Source: Bacteroidales bacterium
GTDB taxonomy: Bacteria > Bacteroidota > Bacteroidia > Bacteroidales > Marinilabiliaceae
NCBI GenBank assembly: GCA_024401395.1
Contig: JAKSLD010000001.1
Span: 1-64,000, forward strand
Length of the DNA: 64,000 bases
Direction: 5' to 3'
Shown in pieces: positions 1 through 9,936 of the stretch. A model generated the notes under the pieces. That model saw only the letters and a program-made list of their open reading frames with translations, was not told the origin of the DNA and ran no database searches. Each line of letters opens with the position of its first letter. Positions within the stretch are counted from its first letter, which is position 1. A program made the position numbers and the translations under genes.

Positions 1-217
1 AAGTATAAGGTTGCTCGCAGTTTTTGTAGCTGGTGCGTAGCTGATGGTACAATGGTGGTACCTTGTTCATCGTAATTTTTTAATTATAGAGTTCTTATCT
101 GGGGGTATGGTAGTCAGTCGCTAGTATAAGGGAAGTGTAAGGTTGCTCGCAAAAAATATTAGAAATGCGGGTAGTTTTAGTATATTTGCGAGAGTAACAA
201 TTAAACGAGAAACAGTC
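1..217. other. Non-coding left edge with two copies of a short repeat
   Basis: No credible gene is seen before the lactonase. The stretch holds two direct copies of a short repeat with core GGTTGCTCGCA, at about 1-25 and 131-151. A Bacteroidota-type -7 box (TATATTTG) lies at 181-188, about 30 bases before the lactonase start, and probably belongs to that gene; no convincing -33 box was found at the right distance. Confidence 0.5.
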
Positions 218-1288
218 ATGACATCATCTCTCATCATGTCTTCCATTTGGATGCTGATAGGAAGTTACAGTTCCGCTTCAGACGAAGGAATAAAGCTCTA
301 TATGTTTGACCAAGAGACGGCAGACTTCAAAATGGTAAGCGGACTCAGCGGCATATCCAACCCATCATTTCTTACCATTTCAGCCGACAACAATTATTTA
401 TATGCCGTAGGCGAAGACGAAGGAGAGACATCCACAGCCAACAGCGTTAAGTTGGGCCTTGAGGATGGCAACATGGCACTGATCAACACACAGATGACCA
501 ACGGCGGTGCGCCATGCAATATCACACTATCCCCTGACGGTAGAATGGCCATCACTGCAAATTACTTTGGCGGAAATATTACTCTATTCGAGATTTTACC
601 AGACGGATCATTAGGAGCGCCAGAGACAATAGCATTCGAGGGCAGCAGCATAGACCCAGAGCGTCAGACCAAGCCATATTTACACTGTGTGGCATTTACA
701 CCTGACAAACGCTATCTATTAGCCAACGACCTTGGTACCGATAAGATACACCAGTTCACGGTATCGACAGGTTCTGACGGACGCATGACGATAGACAAAG
801 ATAGCCAGAAAGATATATTCGTAAAATCCGGAGCGGGACCGAGACACCTCTGCTTCTCCCCTAGCGGAGAATATATCTACCTCATCAGCGAGCTATCGGG
901 AGAAGTATTTACGTTCTCATATAATAATGGAGAGATAGAGCAGATACAAAACATAAAAGCAGACTCATTTGATGCCGGTGGCAGTGCAGACATTCACGTA
1001 TCGCCAGACGGCAAATACGTCTATGCCTCGCACAGACTAAAAGGAGACGGCCTATCAATTATGAAAGTTGGGGATGACGGCACGCTACAAAAGACAAGCT
1101 ACCAAGCGACAGGAGTACACCCACGTAATTTTGCCATAACACCAAACGGCAAATATATACTTGTAGCCTGTCGCGACAGCAATGCGGTAGAGATTTACGC
1201 ACGAGACCAAGAGACCGGTATGCTTACAGACACCGGCAAACGAATCGAGATGCTGAACCCAGTATGCATAAAATTCATTGGAGAGTAA
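218..1288 (+). CDS. Lactonase family beta-propeller protein (6-phosphogluconolactonase-like)
   Basis: Resembles the YbhE/Pgl-type seven-bladed beta-propeller lactonases, which hydrolyse 6-phosphogluconolactone or related sugar lactones. Repeated blade signatures are visible: SPDGRMAITANY, TPDKRYLLANDLG, GAGPRHLCFSPSGEYIYL, SPDGKYVYASHR and GVHPRNFAITPNGKYILVA. The open frame extends upstream to 143, but the ATG at 218 is preferred: it leaves about 356 residues, a normal family length, and follows a TATATTTG box at 181-188. A hydrophobic start (LIMSSIWMLIGSYSSAS) could be a weak signal peptide or simply the first blade, since MLIGSYS-type strands usually open the propeller. The next gene is co-directional after about 180 bases. 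The family is clear; the exact substrate is not. Confidence 0.85.
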   Translation: MTSSLIMSSIWMLIGSYSSASDEGIKLYMFDQETADFKMVSGLSGISNPSFLTISADNNYLYAVGEDEGETSTANSVKLGLEDGNMALINTQMTNGGAPCNITLSPDGRMAITANYFGGNITLFEILPDGSLGAPETIAFEGSSIDPERQTKPYLHCVAFTPDKRYLLANDLGTDKIHQFTVSTGSDGRMTIDKDSQKDIFVKSGAGPRHLCFSPSGEYIYLISELSGEVFTFSYNNGEIEQIQNIKADSFDAGGSADIHVSPDGKYVYASHRLKGDGLSIMKVGDDGTLQKTSYQATGVHPRNFAITPNGKYILVACRDSNAVEIYARDQETGMLTDTGKRIEMLNPVCIKFIGE

Positions 1289-1471
1289 CAGAGATACAAG
1301 GCAAAGAAGAGGGAGAGAAAGTCAATCAGAGAGTAGCGAGAAGAGAGCCAACAGGTTATGAACTGACATAAAAAACCTACGTGATTTACTGCATCTGACA
1401 GGAGAATAGTTAAAAAATGTGCATTATTGGCAAATAAAGAGTATATTCGCGACAAATTAAGAAATAAGAAG

Positions 1472-2437
1472 ATGAAAGAAATAGCGAGTCTTTTGGGATA
1501 CAGAGACAGTATCAAGGTTGTTGACGCGACATTGCGTGATGGCGGTCTTGTAAACGATTTCTACTTCACAGACGAATTTGTCAAGGCATTATACAAGACA
1601 AACGTTGAAGCAGGAGTAGACTACATGGAGCTTGGCTACCGAGCATCGAAGAAAGTATTTGATGTCAACAAATTCGGCAAATGGAAGTTCTGTTCAGACG
1701 ATCATATCAGAGAGATTGTTGGTGACAATGATACGAACCTGAAGTTGGCCATCATGGCAGATATTGGACGTCATGAGCTCAGCGACTTCGGTCCAAAAGC
1801 AGACTCACCAGTTGACCTTATCCGTATTGCCACCTACATTCATCAGATGCCAGAAGCGATAGAGATGATAAACCATGCTGCCAAGATGGGTTACGAGACA
1901 AGCTGCAACATCATGGCAATCTCGGGTGCGCAGAAAGAAGACGTTGAGGTAGCTCTCAACATGCTTGCAGACACTCCAGTAGACTGCATATATATAGTAG
2001 ACAGTTTCGGTTCGCTATACCCAGAGCAGATTGCGCGGATTTCAGATCTTTACATGAATTTTGCTGCAAAGCATGGCAAGAAGGTAGGTATACATGCCCA
2101 CAACAATCAGCAACTTGCATTTGCAAATACTATTGAGGCATGCAGTGACGGTGTGGATTGGCTTGACGCTACATATCTAGCCATGGGTAGAGGTGCCGGC
2201 AACTGCGCTATGGAGCTTTTGCTTGGTTTCCTGAAGAACCCTAAGTATGACATTTACCCTGTATACAAGTTCATTGAGTCGCATATGATGAAGCTCAAGG
2301 ACGAGGGTACGGTATGGGGATATGATATGCAATACCTGATGACTGGACAGCTCAACCAGCACCCACGTACAGCTATTCAGTTCACGAAAGACAATCGTAG
2401 AGACTATGCAGAGTTCTACAATGAGATTTCTCAGTAA
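1472..2437 (+). CDS. HMGL-like (DRE-TIM barrel) aldolase domain protein
   Basis: A DRE-TIM metallolyase-type barrel, the family of 4-hydroxy-2-oxovalerate aldolase, isopropylmalate synthase and HMG-CoA lyase. The N-terminal metal/catalytic signature KVVDATLRDGGLVND is present, as are the later barrel motifs IYIVDSFGSLYPEQI and GIHAHNNQQLAFANT (metal-binding His pair) and the glycine-rich YLAMGRGAGNCAMELLL. The frame opens with a TTG at 1427, but the ATG at 1472 follows an AAGAAG stretch and gives the usual short N-terminus before the first strand, so it is preferred. The substrate cannot be told: relatives occur in aromatic degradation and in sugar or lipid gene clusters. It ends before a strong terminator. 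The class is well supported; the reaction is inference. Confidence 0.8.
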   Translation: MKEIASLLGYRDSIKVVDATLRDGGLVNDFYFTDEFVKALYKTNVEAGVDYMELGYRASKKVFDVNKFGKWKFCSDDHIREIVGDNDTNLKLAIMADIGRHELSDFGPKADSPVDLIRIATYIHQMPEAIEMINHAAKMGYETSCNIMAISGAQKEDVEVALNMLADTPVDCIYIVDSFGSLYPEQIARISDLYMNFAAKHGKKVGIHAHNNQQLAFANTIEACSDGVDWLDATYLAMGRGAGNCAMELLLGFLKNPKYDIYPVYKFIESHMMKLKDEGTVWGYDMQYLMTGQLNQHPRTAIQFTKDNRRDYAEFYNEISQ

Positions 2438-2487
2438 GAAAGCAGACAGCAATTGATTACCCGAAAAATCGGGAAATTAGATAAAAG

Positions 2488-2527
2488 AACAGCACCAAGG
2501 GTTTTCTCCTTGGTGCTGTTTTTTTAC
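2488..2527 (+). terminator. Intrinsic terminator after the aldolase gene
   Basis: A perfect 13-bp inverted repeat (AACAGCACCAAGG at 2488-2500 with CCTTGGTGCTGTT at 2508-2520) and a 7-base loop, followed by a run of T. It lies 50 bases after the aldolase stop. Confidence 0.9.
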
Positions 2528-2585
2528 TACGTAAGAAAGCTCTTAGTAAGAAGTTTGTCACTTTGATAAGTATCTGATAGACAGA

Positions 2586-2620
2586 AATAAAAATCCCGAA
2601 TTCATAAAAAATCCGGGATT
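2586..2620 (-). terminator. Intrinsic terminator after gpmI
   Basis: Read on the minus strand, AATCCCG and CGGGATT arms (2592-2598 and 2614-2620) flank an AT-rich loop and are followed by a T run. It lies about 55 bases after the gpmI stop, in the convergent gap with the aldolase gene. Confidence 0.8.
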
Positions 2621-2675
2621 ATATTGTATGTAGAGGACGTCAAGAAACGTCGCTACATCTGATAAGAATCTTGAA

Positions 2676-4190
2676 TTATTTAATCAAGCACTTACCTGTC
2701 ATCTCTGATGGCTGCTCGAGGCCCATGATGTGGAGGATAGAAGGAGCAACGTCTGCGAGGACACCGTTCTCTACCTTAGCTGCCTTGTTAGCTGTAACAT
2801 AAACGAAAGGAACTGGGTTGAGAGAGTGAGCTGTGTTGACAGAGCCATCGGCATTAAGAGCGCGGTCGGCATTACCGTGGTCAGCAATGATGATAACCTC
2901 GTAATCGTTGCGCTTAGCAGCCTCTACAGTATCCTTAACGCACTCATCGATAGCCTTAACAGCCTTCTCGATAGCCTCGTAGATACCAGTGTGACCAACC
3001 ATATCGCCATTAGCATAGTTAACGACGATGAAATCGAACTTCTTAGAGTCGATAGCCTTTACGAGAGAATCCTTAACCTCGTAAGCAGACATCTCAGGCT
3101 TAAGGTCGTAAGTAGCAACCTTTGGCGAAGGGATAAGGATACGCTCCTCACCTGGGAACTCAGCCTCGCGACCACCATTGAGGAAGAAAGTTACGTGAGC
3201 GAACTTCTCAGTCTCTGCAGTATGGAGCTGCTTGAGGCCCTTATTAGAGAGGTACTCAGCGAGAGTATTGCTAACATTCTCCTTAGGGAAGAGGATATGT
3301 ACGCCTGTGAAAGAAGCATCATAAGGAGTCATGCAGTAGTACTGGAGATCCTTGATAGTATTCATGCCCTGCTCTGGCATATCCTGCTGAGTGAGGACTA
3401 CAGTGAGCTCCTTAGCGCGGTCGTTACGATAGTTGAAGAAGATTACAACATCGCCCTCCTTGATAGTACCGTCGACATTAGCGTTAGTGATAGGCTTGAT
3501 GAACTCGTCAGTAACTTCAGCGTCGTAAGACTCCTGCATAGCCTGAACCATATCAGTAGCCTTCTTACCTACGCCCTTAACGATGAGATCGTAAGCCTCC
3601 TTAACACGCTCCCAACGCTTATCGCGGTCCATTGCATAGAAACGGCCTACGATAGAAGCGATAGTACCTGCAGACTTCTGAGTATGAGCTGTGAGCTGCT
3701 CGATGAAGCCCTTACCGCTCTTAGGGTCGGTATCACGTCCATCCATGAAACAGTGGATGAAAGTATTCTTGATACCATACTCCTTAGCGATATCGCAAAG
3801 CTTGAAGAGGTGATCGAGAGAAGAGTGAACGCCACCATTAGAGGTAAGACCCATGAGGTGAACATTCTTGCCAGTCTTCTGAGCATAAGAGAAAGCTGAG
3901 ACAACCTCAGGATTCTTCATAATTGAGTTATCGCGGCAAGCGATATTGATCTTAACGAGGTCTTGGTAAACGATACGACCTGCACCGATATTAAGGTGAC
4001 CTACCTCAGAGTTACCCATCTGGCCATCTGGCAAACCAACGTTTTCGCCAGAAGCCTGGAGCTGAGAGTTAGGGTACTCTGCGATGAGAGAATCCCAGTA
4101 AGGAGTAGGAGTAGAGAAGATTACGTCATCTTTCTGCTTGTCGCCGATTCCCCAACCATCGAGAATCATGAGAAGTGCTTTCTTAGCCAT
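2676..4190 (-). CDS. gpmI: 2,3-bisphosphoglycerate-independent phosphoglycerate mutase
   Basis: Interconverts 3- and 2-phosphoglycerate in glycolysis and gluconeogenesis, in the cytoplasm, using two metal ions and a phosphoserine intermediate. At 504 residues it has the usual length. The alkaline-phosphatase-fold metal site opens with [11 protein letters not shown] near residue 6. The catalytic serine lies in [17 protein letters not shown] near residue 60. [12 protein letters not shown] and [10 protein letters not shown] supply the remaining metal ligands. It starts at the ATG at 4190 and is followed by its own terminator. A well-spaced promoter sits 45-75 bases upstream, overlapping the end of the alpha-2-macroglobulin gene, so it can be transcribed independently. 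Confidence 0.98.
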   Translation of the reverse strand: MAKKALLMILDGWGIGDKQKDDVIFSTPTPYWDSLIAEYPNSQLQASGENVGLPDGQMGNSEVGHLNIGAGRIVYQDLVKINIACRDNSIMKNPEVVSAFSYAQKTGKNVHLMGLTSNGGVHSSLDHLFKLCDIAKEYGIKNTFIHCFMDGRDTDPKSGKGFIEQLTAHTQKSAGTIASIVGRFYAMDRDKRWERVKEAYDLIVKGVGKKATDMVQAMQESYDAEVTDEFIKPITNANVDGTIKEGDVVIFFNYRNDRAKELTVVLTQQDMPEQGMNTIKDLQYYCMTPYDASFTGVHILFPKENVSNTLAEYLSNKGLKQLHTAETEKFAHVTFFLNGGREAEFPGEERILIPSPKVATYDLKPEMSAYEVKDSLVKAIDSKKFDFIVVNYANGDMVGHTGIYEAIEKAVKAIDECVKDTVEAAKRNDYEVIIIADHGNADRALNADGSVNTAHSLNPVPFVYVTANKAAKVENGVLADVAPSILHIMGLEQPSEMTGKCLIK

Positions 4191-4233
4191 ATTTTGTCTA
4201 TTATTATTTATTTGTCGACATTTATTTCGCGCG

Positions 4234-4264
4234 CAAAATTACTTATTTATGTTTGAAATTACAA
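4234..4264 (-). promoter_or_regulatory. Bacteroidota-type promoter of gpmI
   Basis: On the minus strand, TTG (4264-4262), a 20-base spacer and TAATTTTG (4241-4234) match the -33 TTG / -7 TAnnTTTG architecture of Bacteroidota sigma-ABfr promoters. The predicted transcription start is near 4228, giving a leader of about 38 bases. The -33 element lies inside the last codons of the upstream gene. Confidence 0.65.
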
Positions 4265-7200
4265 TACGTGAACCAGCACTCTTGGCAACTAGTTCCGGAG
4301 TGAAAACACACTGAACCTCAGCGAAGCCTGCCGAGAGGTCGCCTGCATTAGTAACAGTAGCCTCGTAAGAGAGTTTACTTTCGCCCTTAGCCAGATGCTC
4401 GATAAAGAAATCGATATGAGTATCGTGAGGCTGATAGTAGTGAGGCACGACAGAGCGGTCGGCACGCCACCACCACAAAGGATAGACATAATTAGACGTC
4501 TGGTCGGAATGTTCGAACGAAGCAGCCTTATGGTCGCGCAAATGTACGAACGACATATCCACGGTAGCCTTTAGGGTCAATTCCACTTTGATAACATCTC
4601 CCACCTTAAGTTCACCATTAAGTTTCTCGAACTTACCATTACGCTGAACGAAGATAGTACGACCCACCTTGAGTTCGTCACAACCAGTAGCGACGAGTTC
4701 ATCCTGAGGAGTAGTCTCAGTCCACTGCCAAGCGCCCCAAGAAGGGTACTCCTGTGACTTAGACACCTTTACAGGCTCTATAGACTTACGAGGCATGAAA
4801 AGCTGAGGTTCCTCAATGGTACAAGTATACGAATCGGCACCCACCTGGACCTCATCGGTAGACGTCATATCAGCATTAGCCCCCATTACAGCGAGGACTG
4901 CGATAGCGGTAGACTGTCGGTCGCGCCAATAAGCAGAACGTTTCTGGAAGACAAGCCAATTGAGGAGTTGGTTACGCACCTCGACAAGGTTATCATTCTG
5001 AGCATTCCAGCCCATAGCATCCATACGTCCGAGGAGGATAGTAAGGAGAGACTGAGAATACAACTCCGCGTGAGTAGGATAGAAGAAACGGTGAACATAT
5101 ACCGAAGCCAATCCCGGCTTAACATGCTGAAGATTCTCTATGAGAGAGCGCACGATAAGTTCGCACTCCGCTTTAGCCCCAATCTGGTTATAGAGAGTAG
5201 CCACAGCAATACGGTAAGACTCAGACTTATCCTTCTGAGCATTCTTCTTGAGGGATTCTATTATATACTCGGCATCGGCAGACAACGCTCCTGGCATGAG
5301 GGCGCGAGCATAAAGCAACTCAACAATCCAAGAACCGACATAATCAGACTCATTCTTGCGAATATAACCAGCCTCCTTAGAGATAAGTTTATCCATATAA
5401 CGCCTAGCGCCATTGCAGAGACCAGAGATATGCTCCTCATTGCCAGCTATAAGACCCATCTGAATCATACGGCCCAGCATTTCAGCGACAGCCACAGTCA
5501 TATAATCAGACCCATCCATACCAGGGAACCAAGCTATAGAGCCATCAGCCTTCTGGAGCTCGTGAAGTTTTCGGAGCGACAACTTAAGAGTACGTTCAGC
5601 CTCGTTACCAGAGAGAACCCTATGAATATCCGCAGTATGCTTATCCATGTGGACTGCAGAGCTATGCCAAGGCGTATCGTAGCCCTCATTATCGAGGCGA
5701 GGTAGCTTATACGCGCCACAGACAGCCTTCTGGACATCAGGGCGAGACTTGATTAGAAGAGCAATAGCAGACGACTCTACCCTACCCAAGTAAGTATCGG
5801 CACTCTTAGACCACTCCTCATCGAGATAAGGGAGAGCATCCACCACCTCAACGAAGGCGTTAGAATTATATTTGAAAGTAAGATTGTCATTACCATACTT
5901 CTGCTGACGTTCGAGTCGTTCGGCATCATCCTTATAGTTGTTCTTATAATTCTTACCGATGACAACAAAAGGAAGGCTCTCGTGAGTCTCCACGCAACGC
6001 TTAACAACCTGCATGGTAGTAATTTCGGTATCCTGATGGTTATTACCCTTAGCAGAAACCGACAAAGAAAGATTATCCACGCCGACAGGGACAGAAATCT
6101 GGAGAGAAGTCTGAGCCGATGTAGAGCCATTGAGATTCACCTTCTGACTACCAGAAGAATAGACCTTACCCTCAGCATCCTTGACTACGATATCGCAATC
6201 TATGGACGAGAGCGACTTATCATAACACTCCACGAGAGCTGTAAGAGTAACGACATCACCCTCCACTGCGAAACGAGGCGCGCCCATAGTTACAGAAAGT
6301 TCCTTACGGACATTAAGTTTCTGCGTCATATAAGACAACTGCATATCCTTGGTATGAGCCAGCGCCTGGAAATTGTATGAAGTCAGGTTATCCGGGAGGT
6401 CAAACTCAAATTCCACAAAGCCATCCTTATTAGTCATAAGATTAGGATAGAAGAACACCATCTCTGCAAAATTATCGCGAGGAGTATCAGTGTCTGCTGC
6501 TGGAGACGGCAGAGGAGCCTCCGGTGCTGCGCGATCGTACAAAGCTACCTCATCGGCATCCAACGCTTCCTCCATTTCTACATCATCGACAACAGCTAAA
6601 CTCTGTTTCATGGACATAGTCATCGCTGCCGATTTATTAACACTACCCCCCCTTGCTCGACGAGCTGCACCATATCCCACTACTATGCGCTCCTCAATGG
6701 CCATAGGCATTGACTGCTGGATAAGTATACGTTTCATTACCGGGAAAATATCGTCATTTATATTGAGACGGTACATCCCCGAAAAATAACCACCACGATT
6801 ATAATGAGAATCAAATTTCGGTTGAGATCGGAAAGTATTTACTGAAAAAGAGTATCTATTCTCATTAAAATAGACATTACTCCAAGAATTATGGGCGAAC
6901 TTATCCAATCGGGCATCATACATAGACGCCAGTATCTCAGCCTCCGGAGCTACGAGGTCGGCATTCCCCAGCTGGAGAACCCACTTCTCGTGTGCCCTTG
7001 GAGTAGAAATATCACGAGACGTAGTGAGGTGCAGAGGCAGTTGCGGTTTTGCCTTCTTAAGACCGATCTCCAACTCTTGAGAGATAAACTTACCCTGACC
7101 TATCAAATATATGAACAAGTGAGCCTTCCCTTCGAGAGGCATAGACTTAGGCATAGTAATAGAAGCAGTCTTAGACTCCTCTGACAAAGCGACGCGAGTG

Positions 7201-9770
7201 AGAGACTGGACTTTTGCATCAGAGACTACAAATACATAGGCCATAGACTCCTTAAAAGAAGAGGCCAAGCGAAGAGGGATGACTTCGCCAACAGAAGCAG
7301 AGGACTGCACCCTTTTCCAAAAATCAGACAAACCCTTCTGCTTAGAATCTTCCTTAGCTACTACGACGATATCATAAGACGCTGTACTGGCAGAGTCATT
7401 AGCCAAAGTAGTCTTGAATATGATACGGTATGCACCAGGAGCGAGAATATCCGTAGGGCACACCTCTTGAGAAATACCAGTTATTGACTTAGTATTTTCA
7501 GATATCATATCAGACAACTCTTTATCATCAAGCTTATAGATAGAAGTTGTAACGTCAGATGTCCAATCACCTCCGTTATCATTTTTCAAAGAAAGCGAGT
7601 ATTTAAGATCCTCGCCCTGAACCATGACAACGACGGGCATTGATACAGACAAACTGCTACCCTCCTTAGAACAAGAAACGTGAGTATTACCCTCCGCTGT
7701 CTCACCCTTCTGGTCAGTAACCTTCACACATATATACTTAGACCCATAAGTCTTCATCTCCAGTTCCATAGAGAACTCACCATTACTATCAGTAACAGTT
7801 GTTCTATCCTCCTTACCCATTTCACCTACGACAACCCACGTCACATTGGCATTAGAAACAGGATTACCATTTGCCTGAGTTGCGACACCCTTTACTACTA
7901 TTTTTTCACCTGGCTTGACAATAGATTGGATGGTAGGGAATGATATATTGATACCTGTTCGCTTATACTCATCGATCTGGATAAAACACTGATCGGTATA
8001 AGGATAATAGCCATTATTACTAGTCACAATGATATGCGCGCCACCGCAATAGACATCCTCAGGAATAGTAAACGTACCGCTCACAGTACCCCACGCATTG
8101 GTGTCGGCACTACCTAAATCAGTTTGTTTGCCATCGGCAGTACGAAGAGAAATCAGCAGATGCTTGCCCAAAGCGGTAGACATTTCGCCATTGAGCGCGT
8201 CATAAGACCAAATCTTATAATTGACAACCTGACCAGGACGATATATGCCACGGTCGGTAACAATATTTACAAAATTTCTCTTAGAAGGTTTACTATTGCT
8301 ATAGCCATAATCATATATAGACCAATTCAAAGTTTCGTTACCGTCACTTATAGTTCTCTGAGTTTTTCCCTCGGTTCGGCGAAGAGTCACAACTCCATCC
8401 TTATCCGTTTTGCTTTTAGATACAGAAGCACCAACCCTAGGTTGACCCGTCATAGCATCAGCAACGATAACTGTACTATTGCCATCAGCAGACAAACCAC
8501 CGACTGCCAACTGAGAAAAAGCGAAAGTCTTAGATGCAAGAAGAGCCTCCCCTTGATAAGCGGCGAGGATATACTCTCCACAAGGCAAGACCTCATCTAT
8601 AGTCAATTTGCCGACCTGGCTGAGTTTCTTCAATGGGTTCCCCTTTGTAGTAAGCATATAATTATCCCAAGTCTTAACTGCATAACCAGCAGAAAAAGAT
8701 CTATTCTCATTAGACTGCATTATTGCACTCACCTTTTTGTTGGGATAAAGAACAAAATCGACACTGTCAAGATTGAGATAGTCAATTAAGAGCGGAATAG
8801 ACTTCAAGCGAGGATCTACTGTCACATCGTCCATATAAAAAGAAAACCTTCTCTCAGTCAACTGACTGATAATGTTCTGCGCGCTACGACAAACATTATC
8901 CCTCCTATCAGTCTGAGCCTTAGCCAAAGGAGACAAAACATCAATAGCCCTGGCTATCAAAGACTTACTTTGAGCAATCTCCTCATCTGTATTACAATCG
9001 AGAGCCAAAGCTTGGTTAACATAATAAACTCCTTCTACGTAGGCTGTAAGTCGCTTCGCCGACACACTCTTCGAACGACGCGACATATCAGCCAATTCAG
9101 TTTTCTCATCGGCATTCAATGTCTGCAACTTATACAACGACAGCAGGTTAGCTGAGACATCACTACCCGTCTTATCTACATGGCGCTGCCAAATCTCAAT
9201 CAGAGAATTATCGGGACGGAAAGAACGAGACAGAGACAAAGCAACGGCATCCCATAGCGTTGCACCCTCCATAAGATTATCATCATTGCAATTATACTCA
9301 TCGAGAGGTGTTGCTGTAAGGATATCCTCATTATCAATTAATATTTCCTTAAGAGAAATATCATTATTCTGTTTATTGCCATAAAGACTTGCCAAAAGGA
9401 CCTCACGTACCGGACTCCAGAGTTCGCGGGCATCCTTCAGCTGTTTTTCGCGCCATTCCTCATTAGAGTAAAATTTATCGTCATACTCGCCATAGCAATT
9501 ATCTCGTATCTGACACTCAAAATCAAGTAATTTGAACATGGACTGAGTATGCTTTATTTCTACGATTCTCTTGCGCAGTTCCTCAATACAAGGCTTCGCC
9601 GTCAGAGGCAGACGATTGTCGCGTGCCTCTTCAATAGTTTTCCATAGCTGCTCCGTTGTCATGATTTTAGGGTTAGTGTTGTTGTTTTTACTAGCAGAAA
9701 CAGTTTTGGCTGCAACGGCCACACCGAAGGCAACCATTACTACTAGAGTTAGTATTGCGATTTTGTTCAT
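4239..9770 (-). CDS. Alpha-2-macroglobulin family protein (MG2-domain, no thioester)
   Basis: An exported 1843-residue protein of the bacterial alpha-2-macroglobulin family, thought to trap proteases or guard the periplasm. The start MNKIAILTLVVMVAFGVAVAA is a signal peptide without a lipobox. The MG2 hallmark TDRGIYRPGQ is near residue 505. A low-complexity bait-like stretch rich in Met, Ala, Pro and acidic residues lies at about 1015-1100. The central A2M block (FYPNLMTNKDGFVEFEF, DNLTSYNFQALAH) is near 1110-1140, and an alpha-toroid region follows from about 1300. The CxEQ thioester motif expected there is not seen; the equivalent region reads LPYLDEEWSKSADTY. The bait region contains VVGYGAARRARGG, resembling the plug signature of SusC-type receptors, encoded over a seven-G tract (C7 at 6646-6652 on the plus strand). 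It is monocistronic. Confidence 0.9.
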   Translation of the reverse strand: MNKIAILTLVVMVAFGVAVAAKTVSASKNNNTNPKIMTTEQLWKTIEEARDNRLPLTAKPCIEELRKRIVEIKHTQSMFKLLDFECQIRDNCYGEYDDKFYSNEEWREKQLKDARELWSPVREVLLASLYGNKQNNDISLKEILIDNEDILTATPLDEYNCNDDNLMEGATLWDAVALSLSRSFRPDNSLIEIWQRHVDKTGSDVSANLLSLYKLQTLNADEKTELADMSRRSKSVSAKRLTAYVEGVYYVNQALALDCNTDEEIAQSKSLIARAIDVLSPLAKAQTDRRDNVCRSAQNIISQLTERRFSFYMDDVTVDPRLKSIPLLIDYLNLDSVDFVLYPNKKVSAIMQSNENRSFSAGYAVKTWDNYMLTTKGNPLKKLSQVGKLTIDEVLPCGEYILAAYQGEALLASKTFAFSQLAVGGLSADGNSTVIVADAMTGQPRVGASVSKSKTDKDGVVTLRRTEGKTQRTISDGNETLNWSIYDYGYSNSKPSKRNFVNIVTDRGIYRPGQVVNYKIWSYDALNGEMSTALGKHLLISLRTADGKQTDLGSADTNAWGTVSGTFTIPEDVYCGGAHIIVTSNNGYYPYTDQCFIQIDEYKRTGINISFPTIQSIVKPGEKIVVKGVATQANGNPVSNANVTWVVVGEMGKEDRTTVTDSNGEFSMELEMKTYGSKYICVKVTDQKGETAEGNTHVSCSKEGSSLSVSMPVVVMVQGEDLKYSLSLKNDNGGDWTSDVTTSIYKLDDKELSDMISENTKSITGISQEVCPTDILAPGAYRIIFKTTLANDSASTASYDIVVVAKEDSKQKGLSDFWKRVQSSASVGEVIPLRLASSFKESMAYVFVVSDAKVQSLTRVALSEESKTASITMPKSMPLEGKAHLFIYLIGQGKFISQELEIGLKKAKPQLPLHLTTSRDISTPRAHEKWVLQLGNADLVAPEAEILASMYDARLDKFAHNSWSNVYFNENRYSFSVNTFRSQPKFDSHYNRGGYFSGMYRLNINDDIFPVMKRILIQQSMPMAIEERIVVGYGAARRARGGSVNKSAAMTMSMKQSLAVVDDVEMEEALDADEVALYDRAAPEAPLPSPAADTDTPRDNFAEMVFFYPNLMTNKDGFVEFEFDLPDNLTSYNFQALAHTKDMQLSYMTQKLNVRKELSVTMGAPRFAVEGDVVTLTALVECYDKSLSSIDCDIVVKDAEGKVYSSGSQKVNLNGSTSAQTSLQISVPVGVDNLSLSVSAKGNNHQDTEITTMQVVKRCVETHESLPFVVIGKNYKNNYKDDAERLERQQKYGNDNLTFKYNSNAFVEVVDALPYLDEEWSKSADTYLGRVESSAIALLIKSRPDVQKAVCGAYKLPRLDNEGYDTPWHSSAVHMDKHTADIHRVLSGNEAERTLKLSLRKLHELQKADGSIAWFPGMDGSDYMTVAVAEMLGRMIQMGLIAGNEEHISGLCNGARRYMDKLISKEAGYIRKNESDYVGSWIVELLYARALMPGALSADAEYIIESLKKNAQKDKSESYRIAVATLYNQIGAKAECELIVRSLIENLQHVKPGLASVYVHRFFYPTHAELYSQSLLTILLGRMDAMGWNAQNDNLVEVRNQLLNWLVFQKRSAYWRDRQSTAIAVLAVMGANADMTSTDEVQVGADSYTCTIEEPQLFMPRKSIEPVKVSKSQEYPSWGAWQWTETTPQDELVATGCDELKVGRTIFVQRNGKFEKLNGELKVGDVIKVELTLKATVDMSFVHLRDHKAASFEHSDQTSNYVYPLWWWRADRSVVPHYYQPHDTHIDFFIEHLAKGESKLSYEATVTNAGDLSAGFAEVQCVFTPELVAKSAGSRIVISNINK

Positions 9771-9895
9771 AACTACTTTTATTTAATATTACTAGCGCTA
9801 TATTATGTAGCAACTTACGTGCCAAAGAGTTGGAATAGATGCCGTACATTTCAAAATCATCACTTTTGGGTATGGCGATTTTAGAATATTCAGCA

Positions 9896-9903
9896 TAACT
9901 TTG
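9896..9903 (+). promoter_or_regulatory. Probable -7 box of the heme-uptake operon
   Basis: TAACTTTG matches TAnnTTTG and lies 33 bases before the likely ATG of the first lipoprotein gene. No TTG was found at 19-22 bases upstream, so only the -7 half is supported. Confidence 0.45.
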
Positions 9904-9936
9904 CATCACAAAAATAACAAAACATTCAACAAAAAG

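Noticed and set aside
2730-3899. A 389-codon plus-strand frame opposite gpmI
   Set aside because: It is antisense to an unmistakable gpmI over its whole length and its translation shows no domain; long shadows are common opposite such genes.
4968-5705. A 245-codon plus-strand frame opposite the alpha-2-macroglobulin gene
   Set aside because: Antisense to a clear gene, with low-complexity Arg/Ile/Ser content and no recognisable family.
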